Source: Thermoproteus uzoniensis 768-20 (lineage in GTDB: Archaea; Thermoproteota; Thermoprotei; Thermoproteales; Thermoproteaceae). Taken from it: a DNA stretch of 64,000 nucleotides. The position numbers and the translations under genes were made by a program. The stretch spans positions 566,622-630,621 of the forward strand of contig NC_015315.1 in assembly GCF_000193375.1 (NCBI RefSeq), given 5' to 3'. Positions 50,173 through 59,087 of the stretch are shown piece after piece (position 1 is the first letter of the stretch; each line of letters begins with the position of its first letter). The notes beneath the pieces are model-generated. The model worked only from the letters and a program-made list of their open reading frames with translations, was not told the origin of the DNA and made no database searches.

Positions 50173-52062
50173 ATGTCGGCGCTCCACTTCCCCACCAAGA
50201 TAGTCGACACCGACATCTTAGTCATAGGCGGCGGCATGGCCGGTTGCGGCGCCGTGTTCGAGGCGAAGTACTGGTGCAGGGGCAGATGCAAGGTGACGCT
50301 TGTCGAGAAGGCCAAGACCGAGAAGTCGGGGGCCGTGGGCATGGGCCTCTCCGCGGCAAACCTAGGCGTCTTCTCGGAGGATCCGGACGACCCCAAGCCA
50401 GAGGACTTCGTCCGCTACGTTAGGAACGAGTTCTTCGGCATAGTGCGCGAGGACTTGGTGTACGACATAGCGCGCCACATGACGTCGACCATAAAACTGT
50501 TCGACTCCTGGGGCCTGCCGCTGTGGAGGGACCCCAAGACAGGCAAGTTCTTGAGGACGGGGAGGTGGCAACACCCGGTCCACGGCGAGTCGTACAAGGC
50601 CATTGTGGCCGAGGCTTGCCTAAAATCGGCCGACGAGGTCTACGAGAGGGTCCTAATAACCCATCCTTTGCTGGACGAGAGAGTCCCCAACAGAATCGCA
50701 GGCGCCGTTGGCTTCCACGTTAGGGACGGCACCTTCTACGTCTTTAGAGCCAAAGCGGTTATAGTAGCGGCGGGAGGCGCCTCACTGGTCTACCGCCCGA
50801 GATCCACCGCCGAGGGTCTGGGCAGGACTTGGTACCCCACCTGGGCGTCGGGTTCGGCGTATGCCATACCCATCCTCGCGGGGGCCGAGACCACGTCCAT
50901 GGAGGCGCGCCTGGTCGTGGTCAGGTTCAAGGACGCCTACGGCCCCGTCGGGTTCCCCTATCTGCTCCTCAAGATGAGGTCCACCGACGTCCACGGCAAG
51001 CAGTGGGAGCCTCTGCCCGACGAGGCCAGAGAGGAGTTCAAGAAGCTCTACGGGAAATACGCCGAGGCTAGGCCGACCCCGACGCTTCTGCGCGTGCTCG
51101 TGACGGAGCGCAACTTGATGATGGGCAGAGGGCCCGACCTAATGCAGACGCAGGAGAGGCTGAAGACCGACGAGGACCTAGAGACGCTCTACGAGGACTA
51201 CCTCGACATGACGCCCACGCAGGCGTTCTTGTGGGCAGGCCAGAACATACACCCTGAGAAGAGGCCCTCGGAGCTGGTCCCCACAGAGCCTTACGTCCAG
51301 GGTAGCCACGCGTCGCCCAGCGGCATGTGGGCGTCCGGCCCGGCCGACCTCGCGCCGCCTGAGTACAGGTGGGGCCCCAACAGGATGTTGACTGTCGAGG
51401 GGCTGTTCGGCGCTGGAGACACCGTGGGGGCGTCGGGTCACAAGTTCAGTAGCGGGTCGTTCACCGAGGGGAGGATAGCCGGCAAGTCGGCGGCCCGATA
51501 TGTGTTGACGCAAGCAAAGGACTACAAGCCCACCGTAAGCGACGACACGATCGAGCGGTATAAGGAAATAGTCTACAGGCCCATGGAGTGGTACCACGCG
51601 AATAGGCCGTTGACGACGACGCCGGAGATGCCGCCCCAGCTCACCAACTGGTTCGAGATACACCCGAACTACCTCAACTGGTTCCAGCTGTTGAACCGCC
51701 TCATGAAGATAATGGACGAGTACGCGGCGGGCTGGGGCATGCACTACATAACCAACGACTACATGCTGGGCCGCGCCTGGGAGTTGTTGACCATGTTGGA
51801 GGAGGACTTCCGCTTCGCCGCAGCCGCAAGCCTCCACGAGCTGCTCCGCGTCTGGGAGTTCTACCACCGCCTACTGGTGGCCCAGGCGGTGGTCCAGTCC
51901 ATGATGGCGCGTAAGGAGACGAGGTTCCCCGGCTACTACGTAAACGCGGACCACCCCAACCTCGACGAGGAGAACTGGCACGTGTTCGTGAACGCGAGGA
52001 GAGATCCCAAGACCGGCCAGTGGAGCGTGAGGACGGTCCCCGTCATCCACATAATACCTTGA
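50173..52062 (+). CDS. aprA: Adenylylsulfate reductase, alpha subunit
   Basis: A 629-residue flavoprotein of the fumarate-reductase family. The FAD loop DILVIGGGMAGCGAVFEAKY, ADLAPPEYRWGPNRM and the active-site region EGLFGAGDTVGASGHKFSSG are those of AprA. It reduces APS to sulfite and AMP in the cytoplasm or works in reverse in sulfur oxidation. ATG 50173 is 3 nt after the aprB stop; GTG 50167 is an alternative. The gene pair order aprB-aprA is the standard one. No dsrAB is in this window. Confidence 0.95.
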   Translation: MSALHFPTKIVDTDILVIGGGMAGCGAVFEAKYWCRGRCKVTLVEKAKTEKSGAVGMGLSAANLGVFSEDPDDPKPEDFVRYVRNEFFGIVREDLVYDIARHMTSTIKLFDSWGLPLWRDPKTGKFLRTGRWQHPVHGESYKAIVAEACLKSADEVYERVLITHPLLDERVPNRIAGAVGFHVRDGTFYVFRAKAVIVAAGGASLVYRPRSTAEGLGRTWYPTWASGSAYAIPILAGAETTSMEARLVVVRFKDAYGPVGFPYLLLKMRSTDVHGKQWEPLPDEAREEFKKLYGKYAEARPTPTLLRVLVTERNLMMGRGPDLMQTQERLKTDEDLETLYEDYLDMTPTQAFLWAGQNIHPEKRPSELVPTEPYVQGSHASPSGMWASGPADLAPPEYRWGPNRMLTVEGLFGAGDTVGASGHKFSSGSFTEGRIAGKSAARYVLTQAKDYKPTVSDDTIERYKEIVYRPMEWYHANRPLTTTPEMPPQLTNWFEIHPNYLNWFQLLNRLMKIMDEYAAGWGMHYITNDYMLGRAWELLTMLEEDFRFAAAASLHELLRVWEFYHRLLVAQAVVQSMMARKETRFPGYYVNADHPNLDEENWHVFVNARRDPKTGQWSVRTVPVIHIIP

Positions 52063-52180
52063 TTTTTTGCGCCGTCCTCTGCCGCCGAGTCGTTGCCTTC
52101 CCGAGTCCGCCTGCACGTAGGCGCCACGCCGGAGGCCGCGAGACTAACCCCGCACTGCGGCGAGTCTCGAGCTTTCGGAC

Positions 52181-52190
52181 GTTTTAAATA
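52181..52190 (+). promoter_or_regulatory. TATA box for candidate sRNA
   Basis: gttttaaata lies 19-28 nt before the first C box at 52209. Confidence 0.4.
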
Positions 52191-52204
52191 CCGAGTATTC
52201 TTTC

Positions 52205-52262
52205 TCGGGTGATGTGCCGATGGCTGGCCGATCGGTGAGGTGCTCGTAGCGGGTTCTGATCT
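52205..52262 (+). ncRNA. Candidate C/D box sRNA
   Basis: In order: C box GTGATGT (52209-52215), a 12-nt guide, D' box CCGA (52228-52231, one change from CTGA), a 3-nt spacer, C' box GTGAGGT (52235-52241), a 14-nt guide and D box CTGA (52256-52259). Box spacing is that of archaeal 2'-O-methylation guides, and a TATA box is correctly placed upstream. Predicted targets are bases 5 nt upstream of D' and D in rRNA or tRNA; not checked. Confidence 0.5.
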
Positions 52263-52399
52263 GTACCGTCACGTGGCGATTTTCGTCCCGTGGAGCGAGT
52301 GGCGTCTCTCGACGTCGTGGCCTAGCGATCCGTGCGTATAGGCTCCTTGCCGTCGTGTGTTAGGGCGTTCAACGTATTTTTATCTGCGCCTAACTGGAC

Positions 52400-53452
52400 G
52401 TGTTCTCGCTGGAGTTGCCCTCTGACACGGCGGCGTTGGTCAGAGGCCCGGCGCGCGTGGACTGCGTAGGTGGCTGTAGGGTCTTCGGCGGATTTTTCGA
52501 GAGCTTCTACGTGCCGCCGTACAAGCAGTATCCCGTCGAGGGGCCCGCCTCCCTCAAGATAGACGGCGGATCTGTCGTGTTCCTGAGGGGCTCGCCGATT
52601 CCGGAGGACTGGAGGCTCTCGCTCGAAGGCGTCGTCATGTTGGTAGGCCCCACGGACTCCGGGAAGAGCGGGCTCTCGACATATCTAGTGAACACGCACG
52701 TGGATAGGGGCGGCGTCTGCGTGGTGGACGCCGACGTCGGGCAGTCCGACATAGGCCCGCCGGGCTTCGTGACCTGCGCCTGCACCTCGGAGCCCGCGCC
52801 GCACATATCTGAGCTGAAGCCGCTGGACGGATACTACGTGGGCTCCGTCAACCTCCAGGGGATGGAGGAGCTCCTCGTCGCAGGCGTCGTGCGTTGTCTG
52901 AGGCGCGTCTCGGCGCCGCTCGTCCTGATCAACACGCCAGGGTGGACGACGGGGAGGGGGATCCAGCTTCTGAGAGCGCTGGCCGACGCCGCCGAGGCCC
53001 GCGTGGTCAACGTGGGGGAGAGGATCCTCCCGGGGCCGACCGCCTCGAGGCCGGGCCACATCTACCCGCGGAGCCCCCAGGAGAGGAGGGAGCTGAGGAA
53101 TCTAGCCTACAAGAAACACATATCCCTCAAGGGGGAGGCGACGGCGCCGGCGGAGGCCTTGTCGCCCTGCCGTTGGGAAGGCGGCTTGGTCTGTCCGTGG
53201 GGGAGGTACGTGCCGGGCGACGTGGAGAGGCCTGAGGGGAAGGGCCGGGACTACGTCGTGCCGCGCCCCTATCTGAGGCACATCCTCGCCGGGCTTTATA
53301 AGGCGGGCAGGCTGGCGGGCTACGGCGTGGTGGAGAGGATCTCCGATGAGGGGATCTCGCTCTACACAACCGCCGAGGACTTCGACGAGGTGAGGATAGG
53401 CAAGATACGGCTGGATCCCCAGAGGCTCGAGGAGCTGGATCCCCTCCCCTAA
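52400..53452 (+). CDS. Clp1/Grc3-family polynucleotide 5'-hydroxyl kinase
   Basis: A 350-residue P-loop kinase of the Clp1/Grc3/Nol9 family. The N-terminal beta domain (about 75 residues) precedes Walker A VMLVGPTDSGKSGLSTYL and Walker B CVVDADVGQSDIGPPG; LVLINTPGWTTGRG follows, and a C-terminal domain of about 120 residues completes the fold. Archaeal homologues phosphorylate 5'-OH ends of RNA or DNA. Its job could be tRNA exon or RNA-end processing. Read from GTG 52400 after a TATA-like site. Confidence 0.88.
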   Translation: MFSLELPSDTAALVRGPARVDCVGGCRVFGGFFESFYVPPYKQYPVEGPASLKIDGGSVVFLRGSPIPEDWRLSLEGVVMLVGPTDSGKSGLSTYLVNTHVDRGGVCVVDADVGQSDIGPPGFVTCACTSEPAPHISELKPLDGYYVGSVNLQGMEELLVAGVVRCLRRVSAPLVLINTPGWTTGRGIQLLRALADAAEARVVNVGERILPGPTASRPGHIYPRSPQERRELRNLAYKKHISLKGEATAPAEALSPCRWEGGLVCPWGRYVPGDVERPEGKGRDYVVPRPYLRHILAGLYKAGRLAGYGVVERISDEGISLYTTAEDFDEVRIGKIRLDPQRLEELDPLP

Positions 53453-53482
53453 ACCTTTTTAACCTCAGTCGGGGCAGATCCC

Positions 53483-53704
53483 GTGAGGCGGTACGAGGTC
53501 AAGGGGCCCTGCCCCGAGCTGGGCGTGGTCCTCGCGCGGCTGGCCTTGGAGGTGCCTGCTGGCGAGACCGCAGTGTTGGTCAGCAAGTGGCGCTACGTCG
53601 TCGAGGACGTGAGGAACTCGGCCCAGCTACTCGGCATAGAGGTCCTGTCCGTATCGGAGGGGCCCGACGGCGTGGAGGTCGTGGTGAGGAGGGCTAAAAC
53701 GTGA
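53483..53704 (+). CDS. TusA-like sulfurtransferase protein
   Basis: A 73-residue protein of the SirA/TusA fold. The active cysteine lies in KGPCPELGVVLARLAL at residue 9-10 in place of the usual CPxP, and the rest (ETAVLVSKWRYVVEDV, VLSVSEGPDGVEVVV) fits the two-layer alpha/beta sandwich. TusA proteins carry sulfane sulfur for thiolation, molybdenum cofactor or dissimilatory sulfur metabolism. It lies about 30 nt after the kinase gene and faces a DsrE-like gene with an 11-nt tail overlap. Confidence 0.8.
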   Translation: MRRYEVKGPCPELGVVLARLALEVPAGETAVLVSKWRYVVEDVRNSAQLLGIEVLSVSEGPDGVEVVVRRAKT

Positions 53705-54083
53705 GGACTAAGTCTGCCTCTCTGCTCAACGCGAGGAAGCTGAGAGTCCCCCCGTACTTGACCCCCTCCACCGGCTCGATCCCCAACATCCTCGCGACCG
53801 GCTCGTCCACGTAGACCACGATGCCGAGCCTCAAGGCCTCGCGCGCCAGCTCCTCAAGCGGCTTAGCCCCCAGCTTCTTGAGCTTCCACGAGACGTACCA
53901 CCTGGCGAGGGCCGGCACGCCGATGAGCCTGGTCTTGGGCCTCCGCGAGAATAGGTATATGCCGAGCCCCGTGGCGAAGAGATATACGTCGTACCCCGCG
54001 GCCTTCGCCGTTATGGCCACCGCCAGCGCGTGGTAGGCCCTCGCGAGGTCGTTGTCGGACAGGAGGAGGACCGCCTTGGGCAC
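53694..54083 (-). CDS. DsrE-family protein
   Basis: A 129-residue DsrE/DsrF-like protein: KAVLLLSDNDLARAYHALAV and AKAAGYDVYLFATGLGIYLF are the first strand-helix-strand units, with the later LGIVVYVDEPVARMLGI and GTLSFLALSREADLVLTF. No cysteine is present, so it cannot carry persulfide by itself, unlike DsrE in sulfur oxidisers; it may be a partner of the convergent TusA. It is translated 1 nt after rtcB (ending 54085). Confidence 0.75.
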   Translation of the reverse strand: MPKAVLLLSDNDLARAYHALAVAITAKAAGYDVYLFATGLGIYLFSRRPKTRLIGVPALARWYVSWKLKKLGAKPLEELAREALRLGIVVYVDEPVARMLGIEPVEGVKYGGTLSFLALSREADLVLTF

Positions 54084-54084
54084 G

Positions 54085-55536
54085 TCAGCCCTTGACGACG
54101 CCTATGGGCCTCTGCCTGACGACCTTCTTCGCGAAGCCGACCTGGTGGGCAGTCTCGACGACGAGGTCGACGTTCTTGTAGGCCTCCGGGGCCTCCTCGC
54201 TTATGACCTCGGTCTCGGCGCTCCTGACTATTATGCCTCTCTTCTCAAGCTCGGCCCTGACCCTCTGCGGCGGGAACGACCTTATGGCGGCCTCTCTGCT
54301 GAGCATGCGGCCGGCGCCGTGGGGGGCCGTCCCGAAGGTTATCTTCATGGCGTCGTGGGTGCCCACGAGTATCCAGGAGGCGCTGCCCATGGAGCCCGGT
54401 ATCAACACGGGCTGTCCTATCTCCCTATACTTGGCCGGTATTTCGGGATGGCCCGGCGGGAAGGCGCGGGTGGCGCCCTTGCGGTGCACCCAGACCTTCC
54501 TGAGAGTGCCCTTGTCGTCCACCTCGTGGGTCTCCAGCTTCGCTATGTTGTGGGCCACGTCGTACACTATCTCGAGGCCGACCTTCTCTATGGAACCGAA
54601 GACCCTCCTGAAGGCCTCCCTGACCCAGTGCATGATTATCTGCCTGTTTGTCCAGGCGAAGTTCGCGGCGGCCGCCATGGCCTTCAGATAGTCCTCGGCG
54701 ACTTTATCCCTCAGCGGCGCTGCGGCCAGCTCGCGGTCCGGCAGTCTCAGCCCCCACTCCCTCATCTTCCTCTCCATGACCATCAAGTAGTCGGTGGCCA
54801 CCTGGTGGCCGAACCCCCTGCTCCCCGTGTGTATCATGACGAGTATCTGGCCCTCCTGCTCTATGCCCATGGTCTTAGCGGCCTTCTCGTCGAATATCTT
54901 ATCGACGACCTGTATCTCGAGGAAGTGGTTGCCGGAGCCGAGAGTGCCCAGCTGGTCCTTCCCCCTGTTCTTGGCCCTCTCCGACACCTTGCTCGGGTCT
55001 GCGAGGTCCCAAGACCCCTTCTGCTCGATGAACTCCTTGTCCTCGGGCCAGCCGAAGCCCTTGGATATGGCCCACTCGACGCCCTCGGCGATCGCCTTGT
55101 CGAACTCCGAGACGGAGAGCTTCAGATGGCCTGTCTCGCCGACGCCGGGAGGCACCAGCTTGAATATCTCGTCCACGAGCTCCTTCAGCTTAGGCCTCAC
55201 ATCCTTCTCCGTCAAGTTTGTCCGTAGGACCCTCACGCCGCAGTTGATGTCGTACCCTATCCCGCCCGGCGATATGACGCCCTCCTCCGCGTCCACCGCG
55301 GCGACGCCGCCTATGGGGAATCCGTAGCCTTGATGGCCGTCGGGCAGGACTATGCTGTACTTATATATGCCGGGGAGGCACGCCACGTTCGCGCCCTGCT
55401 CCAGAGTCATGTCGGTCTTCATCTTCTCCAGCAAGGCGCTGTCGGCGAAGACCCTGACGGGCACCCTCATGCACTGCTTATACGTCTTGGGTATCTCCCA
55501 GATATAGTCCGTGATCTTATTTAAAGGCGGGGCCAT
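54085..55536 (-). CDS. rtcB: tRNA-splicing ligase RtcB
   Basis: A 483-residue RtcB. The metal-binding Cys is in GGIGYDINCGVRVL, and GHQGYGFPIGGVAA, LGTLGSGNHFLEIQ and GSRGFGHQVATDY are the conserved active-site segments. It joins tRNA halves after intron excision using GTP. Archaeal RtcB genes often hold inteins; here none is present. Start ATG 55536 gives MAPPLNKITDYIWEIPKTYK, and an extended frame upstream was rejected because a Shine-Dalgarno-like gaggggggaca lies directly before this ATG. Two intron-bearing tRNA genes are in the same window. Confidence 0.95.
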   Translation of the reverse strand: MAPPLNKITDYIWEIPKTYKQCMRVPVRVFADSALLEKMKTDMTLEQGANVACLPGIYKYSIVLPDGHQGYGFPIGGVAAVDAEEGVISPGGIGYDINCGVRVLRTNLTEKDVRPKLKELVDEIFKLVPPGVGETGHLKLSVSEFDKAIAEGVEWAISKGFGWPEDKEFIEQKGSWDLADPSKVSERAKNRGKDQLGTLGSGNHFLEIQVVDKIFDEKAAKTMGIEQEGQILVMIHTGSRGFGHQVATDYLMVMERKMREWGLRLPDRELAAAPLRDKVAEDYLKAMAAAANFAWTNRQIIMHWVREAFRRVFGSIEKVGLEIVYDVAHNIAKLETHEVDDKGTLRKVWVHRKGATRAFPPGHPEIPAKYREIGQPVLIPGSMGSASWILVGTHDAMKITFGTAPHGAGRMLSREAAIRSFPPQRVRAELEKRGIIVRSAETEVISEEAPEAYKNVDLVVETAHQVGFAKKVVRQRPIGVVKG

Positions 55537-55676
55537 GTCCCCCCTCACTCTCCACTTAATAAAGCTTATTGGATGAAGGGCGATGGCGTGCGTAGATACG
55601 ACTGGATCGAGCAACGTAGCAGAGCCCGGCGCCCGGATCTGACAGTTCCGACTTAAATAGCTATCCAGTTAGAGAC

Positions 55677-56321
55677 GTGTACGCCGTCTCGGAGGAAGGC
55701 GGGATTTACTTGGTGGAGTTCTCCATAGTGTCTCTGAAGGAAGGCGACGTGTCGGAGGAGCGTGTGGCGGTGAGGGTGGACAGATCCGGCCGCCCCGTCG
55801 AGCCCTCCAGGTTTCAGTCCTTGGATCAAGCCATATCGGCGGCCGCTCTGGCGTTGCTGGAGGCGGCCGACGCTGTCGAGGCCGAGCTGGACCGCATAGA
55901 GTACGGCCTGGAGTCCGACGGAAAGGTGGACCCCCTGTCGGTCTACAACGCCGCCTACCTGATCCACACGCTGTACGGCCACTCCCGCTCTCTGCGCTCC
56001 CTCGCCGCCCGCCTCCGCCGCATGGGGCTCGTCAGACAGCGCACGTACGAGACGGCCCGCGCGGCGTCGCGCCGGATAGACGCGTTGAGGAGGGCCCTGT
56101 TCGACCTACGGCTCCTCCACCTAGCCCAGATACAGAACTCCATAAACGTGTCCATGAAGAGGATGACCTTGGTGAGCACGGTGGCGCTCCCCGCCATATT
56201 GATATCGAGCATATACGGGATGAATCTGTCCCACCTCCCCCTGGCCGACAGCCCGGAGGCGGTATTCGCCTTGATATTCGCGGTCACTGCGGCCTTCGCC
56301 GCCTTGGTGTACAAGATGTGA
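55677..56321 (+). CDS. CorA-like metal ion transporter
   Basis: A 214-residue CorA-family protein. The soluble N-terminal part has the long helix DAVEAELDRIEYGLES; the C-terminus has two membrane helices, TLVSTVALPAILISSIYGMN and EAVFALIFAVTAAFAALVY, joined by the family motif YGMN. It would form a pentameric magnesium or cobalt/nickel channel. It is shorter than usual CorA (about 300) in the N-terminal domain, as in other archaeal short members. Start GTG 55677, with a TATA-like cttaaata about 23 nt upstream. Confidence 0.85.
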   Translation: MYAVSEEGGIYLVEFSIVSLKEGDVSEERVAVRVDRSGRPVEPSRFQSLDQAISAAALALLEAADAVEAELDRIEYGLESDGKVDPLSVYNAAYLIHTLYGHSRSLRSLAARLRRMGLVRQRTYETARAASRRIDALRRALFDLRLLHLAQIQNSINVSMKRMTLVSTVALPAILISSIYGMNLSHLPLADSPEAVFALIFAVTAAFAALVYKM

Positions 56322-57443
56322 TCACTGGGCCACCCCGACTGTGTTGCCGACCCCCACCAACAGGACGGACTCGCCCGGCTGCACCTTCTCCTTTATGAAA
56401 TCGACGACGCGCTTGCTGACTATCTGTACGGCGTCGTAGATCTCCTTGGTCATGGCTGTTAGGGCCTCGGCCTCCCTCATCTTTATCAAGAAGGCGTAGA
56501 GCGGCACCCCGTACTTCGTCGCCATGCTCTCTATGTTGAACTTCTCGGCGCCTATTCCGCCCATGGCCACGCCGACGCCCTCCGCCACCTCGCCGGTCTT
56601 CTCGCCCTCTAGCTTCAAGGCGGCGTCCACAGTGATGACGTACTTAGGCCTAGCCCCCAGCTTCTCGAAGACGTACTCCACGCCCTCGTCGGGCCTCCCC
56701 ACCGTGCTGCCGGGGCCCTTGGCCTTAACGATATACAGCCTCCGCCCCTCTAGGTCGCACTCGACCACCGAAGTGTCCTTGATCCCGTCGTGGACCACAG
56801 GCTGAGAGCACATGCGCATGACGTTGTATGCGACGAGCGGGCCTGCGCTGTCGCCGACGGGGACGCCCTTCATGAAGGCGGTCACGGCGCCGTTGAGCGC
56901 GTCGGAGACCTCCTTGAGGAGGGGCAGAAGCATGGACAGCTGCATGGCGTAGACGTACAGCTTGTACTTCTTGGCGATTCTGTAGTAGTGGTCCACCACC
57001 TTGTATAGGTAGTTTATCTCCCTCAAGGCCTCGAGCGCCGTCGAGGCGTTCTTGACAGCGGTGGTGTTGTCCCCGATCAGCTTGGCCACCTCAGACTCTG
57101 AGGCCGTCTCGTAGGCGTTGAGTATGTTCTTGTACTTAGGGACTATGCCGAAGGGGTCGAGACCGGTCGGAGGTATGACCGTGAAGTCCAGCATACGCTT
57201 TATCACGTCGTCGACATCCTTACGGCCTACTCCTTGTTTCTTGAGACGCTCTAGGTAGTTCCCTATATCGTTCGACGCCGTCCTTATCATCTGGCCCAGA
57301 TACGACAGAAATCCGCCTATCTGCCAGAGCGGCCTCTGTATGTAGTAGAACTCTTGGTATATGTAGATAGCCATGAACCACACTATAGTGGTTATGATCC
57401 AGTACCACAAGCTACTGCCTGTAGTCGCCGTTTGGAGTATCAT
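56322..57443 (-). CDS. DUF1512 membrane protein
   Basis: A 373-residue archaeal protein of the DUF1512 family. One membrane helix is at residues 11-32 (SLWYWIITTIVWFMAIYIYQ); the rest is a soluble helical/alpha-beta domain including VAYNVMRMCSQPVVHDGIK, KAKGPGSTVGRPDEGVEYVF and the regularly spaced glycine loop VGVAMGGIGAEKFNIE. The function is unknown. It lies back-to-back with corA (3' ends 1 nt apart). Confidence 0.85.
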   Translation of the reverse strand: MILQTATTGSSLWYWIITTIVWFMAIYIYQEFYYIQRPLWQIGGFLSYLGQMIRTASNDIGNYLERLKKQGVGRKDVDDVIKRMLDFTVIPPTGLDPFGIVPKYKNILNAYETASESEVAKLIGDNTTAVKNASTALEALREINYLYKVVDHYYRIAKKYKLYVYAMQLSMLLPLLKEVSDALNGAVTAFMKGVPVGDSAGPLVAYNVMRMCSQPVVHDGIKDTSVVECDLEGRRLYIVKAKGPGSTVGRPDEGVEYVFEKLGARPKYVITVDAALKLEGEKTGEVAEGVGVAMGGIGAEKFNIESMATKYGVPLYAFLIKMREAEALTAMTKEIYDAVQIVSKRVVDFIKEKVQPGESVLLVGVGNTVGVAQ

Positions 57444-57519
57444 CGGCTTCCAGCTGTTATGTCAATAAAAAGATTTCAGCGATCGAAGACCCGCTCACTG
57501 GTCGCGGCGCACGCGCTCA

Positions 57520-59025
57520 TCACACGTCTACAGTCTCCTCCACCTCCTCTCTTTTATCGCTTCTCCTCACCCAAGTCGCAAGCGCGGTCGACACGCCGGC
57601 GGCTAGCGACGCCGCCATTATTTTCACTAAGCTGTCGGCGGTCATGACGGGGAGCCTCACCGTGGCGCCTAGCTGGACGGTGTACTCGACGCCGCGGTAT
57701 CTAATAACTGCGTAGCTAGACAACGGTATCACCACGGCGGCTCCTTGGGCCCCTCTGAAGGTCAAATTGCCCATGATCACCTCGAAGCTGTCTAGGGGGC
57801 TCCCCAAGATATCGACGACGTGGACGACCTCGGCGAGGTTCGTGTCGTTTATCGATATTACGGGTTGGGCCTTGACCGCGTACCTCGCTATCGCCGTCCC
57901 GTTGAGATATACGGTGACCGTGACGTTGGAGCCGGCTCTCGCCAGCCTAGGCGAGACCTCGCCCGTCCCCCACCCGTAGATCACGACCTTGGGCTTCACC
58001 AGATCTGTGCGGGCTACCAGATATCCGTCGACAAGCGCCGCCGGGTAGTAGAACGTGGCGTTGTGCCAAGCCACAGCCACGTAGTAGGGCACGCCGTATA
58101 CCAGACACCTCCCGACAGGCGCCCCGTCGGCTGTGGTCGGATAGACCGTGATGTTGTAGTCTGAGAGAGGCGTCCCGGCGAGGTCCGTGGCGTTTATCCC
58201 CAAGAGCAACGTCGTGTTCACGGCCTTCGGAAACTCCGGGCTCTGCAACGTGTACGTCTCGCCGTCGTTCAACTGCACTATCACCGAGACGGGCCTCGCC
58301 AGCGGGTCGGAGACGTAGGCAGTCCCGCCGCACTGGCCCACCACCGGTATCTGGACCTGGCTCACTACAACCGTCGGCTTCCCCAAGACGTAGATCTGAG
58401 ACGGCGCGAACCTAAGGCCCGAGATAGGCGCCGGGAAGCCCCCTGACAGGTTCACGCCCGGCTCCGGCACGTACACGTAGTAGTCCGGCGCCTTCGAGGA
58501 GAGAGATATCGGGGTTACGTTGACCAGCCCGTAGCCCGATATGGCTATCTGGGAGCCGTAGGCCAGATACTTGACCAGATATACCCCCATGGCGCTTCGG
58601 TCCTCCACCTTGTATATGAAGGACCCCGTGACGTTGGGCTTGTAGAGGGACTTGACCTCTACGAGGGCTCCGTCGGTTAGGTTGAGCTGGATCGTGCCTA
58701 TGAGCGCGTACGTGCTCGTCGTGCCGTAGGAGACGGGTATTAGCGGCCCCACGGCCCTCCACTTGTCGACGACAATGGACAGGAACGACCCGCAGATGCG
58801 GCCCGTCACGTACGTCGGGGTGCTGTAGGGCGCGAGGAGGGCCCGCTGGATGTTCCCGTACTGGTCTATGACGTATACGGAGCTTATCCCGTAGCCGGAC
58901 AGCGGATCCAGATAGGCCGTGACGTTGGCGCAGCCGCCTAGATACGTGCTGAACGTGTACGGGACGTAGGGCACTTGTATCAACGAAAGCGTTGAGTTCA
59001 GCAACAGATAGAGCGCGACCAACAT
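57520..59025 (-). CDS. Large secreted or membrane-anchored beta-rich protein
   Basis: A 501-residue protein with a signal-like N-terminus (MLVALYLLLNSTLSLIQV), about 440 residues of beta-strand repeats rich in Tyr, Thr, Val and Gly with Asn-glycosylation sites, and a C-terminal membrane helix (MAASLAAGVSTALATWV) followed by a charged cytoplasmic tail (RRSDKREEVEETVDV). This is the layout of archaeal surface or S-layer-associated proteins. No family is recognised. Start ATG 59025 is preferred over 59061 because gcaggtg stands just before it. It shares a promoter region with the 59088 gene. Confidence 0.75.
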   Translation of the reverse strand: MLVALYLLLNSTLSLIQVPYVPYTFSTYLGGCANVTAYLDPLSGYGISSVYVIDQYGNIQRALLAPYSTPTYVTGRICGSFLSIVVDKWRAVGPLIPVSYGTTSTYALIGTIQLNLTDGALVEVKSLYKPNVTGSFIYKVEDRSAMGVYLVKYLAYGSQIAISGYGLVNVTPISLSSKAPDYYVYVPEPGVNLSGGFPAPISGLRFAPSQIYVLGKPTVVVSQVQIPVVGQCGGTAYVSDPLARPVSVIVQLNDGETYTLQSPEFPKAVNTTLLLGINATDLAGTPLSDYNITVYPTTADGAPVGRCLVYGVPYYVAVAWHNATFYYPAALVDGYLVARTDLVKPKVVIYGWGTGEVSPRLARAGSNVTVTVYLNGTAIARYAVKAQPVISINDTNLAEVVHVVDILGSPLDSFEVIMGNLTFRGAQGAAVVIPLSSYAVIRYRGVEYTVQLGATVRLPVMTADSLVKIMAASLAAGVSTALATWVRRSDKREEVEETVDV

Positions 59026-59058
59026 CGCACCTGCCGGGTCGCGGGAAAATAAGGGCAA

Positions 59059-59066
59059 CATTTAAG
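59059..59066. promoter_or_regulatory. Shared TATA box of divergent 57520/59088 genes
   Basis: catttaag is 22-29 nt before GTG 59088 and 34-41 nt before ATG 59025 on the other strand, so it may serve both, leaderless on the plus side and with a 10-nt leader on the minus side. Confidence 0.4.
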
Positions 59067-59087
59067 TATGGCGGAACACGGGGCTTT

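Larger units (their letters stand above)
52063..52399. other. Intergenic region after aprA
   Basis: 337 nt without a protein gene. It contains the candidate C/D sRNA at 52205-52262 with its TATA box, and a second TATA-like cgtatttttatc (about 52371-52382) ahead of the kinase GTG at 52400. Confidence 0.5.

Noticed and set aside
54052-55227. 391-codon plus-strand frame
   Set aside because: Mirror of rtcB; no family motif, biased to Leu/Gly/Arg.
54085-55614. Intein inside RtcB
   Set aside because: The RtcB body is continuous at normal length; the extra frame at its start is upstream non-coding sequence.
55575-55660. ggatga...ctga pattern as a second C/D sRNA
   Set aside because: C box is incomplete, guides far too long, no C'/D' pair and the TATA-like site is too close.
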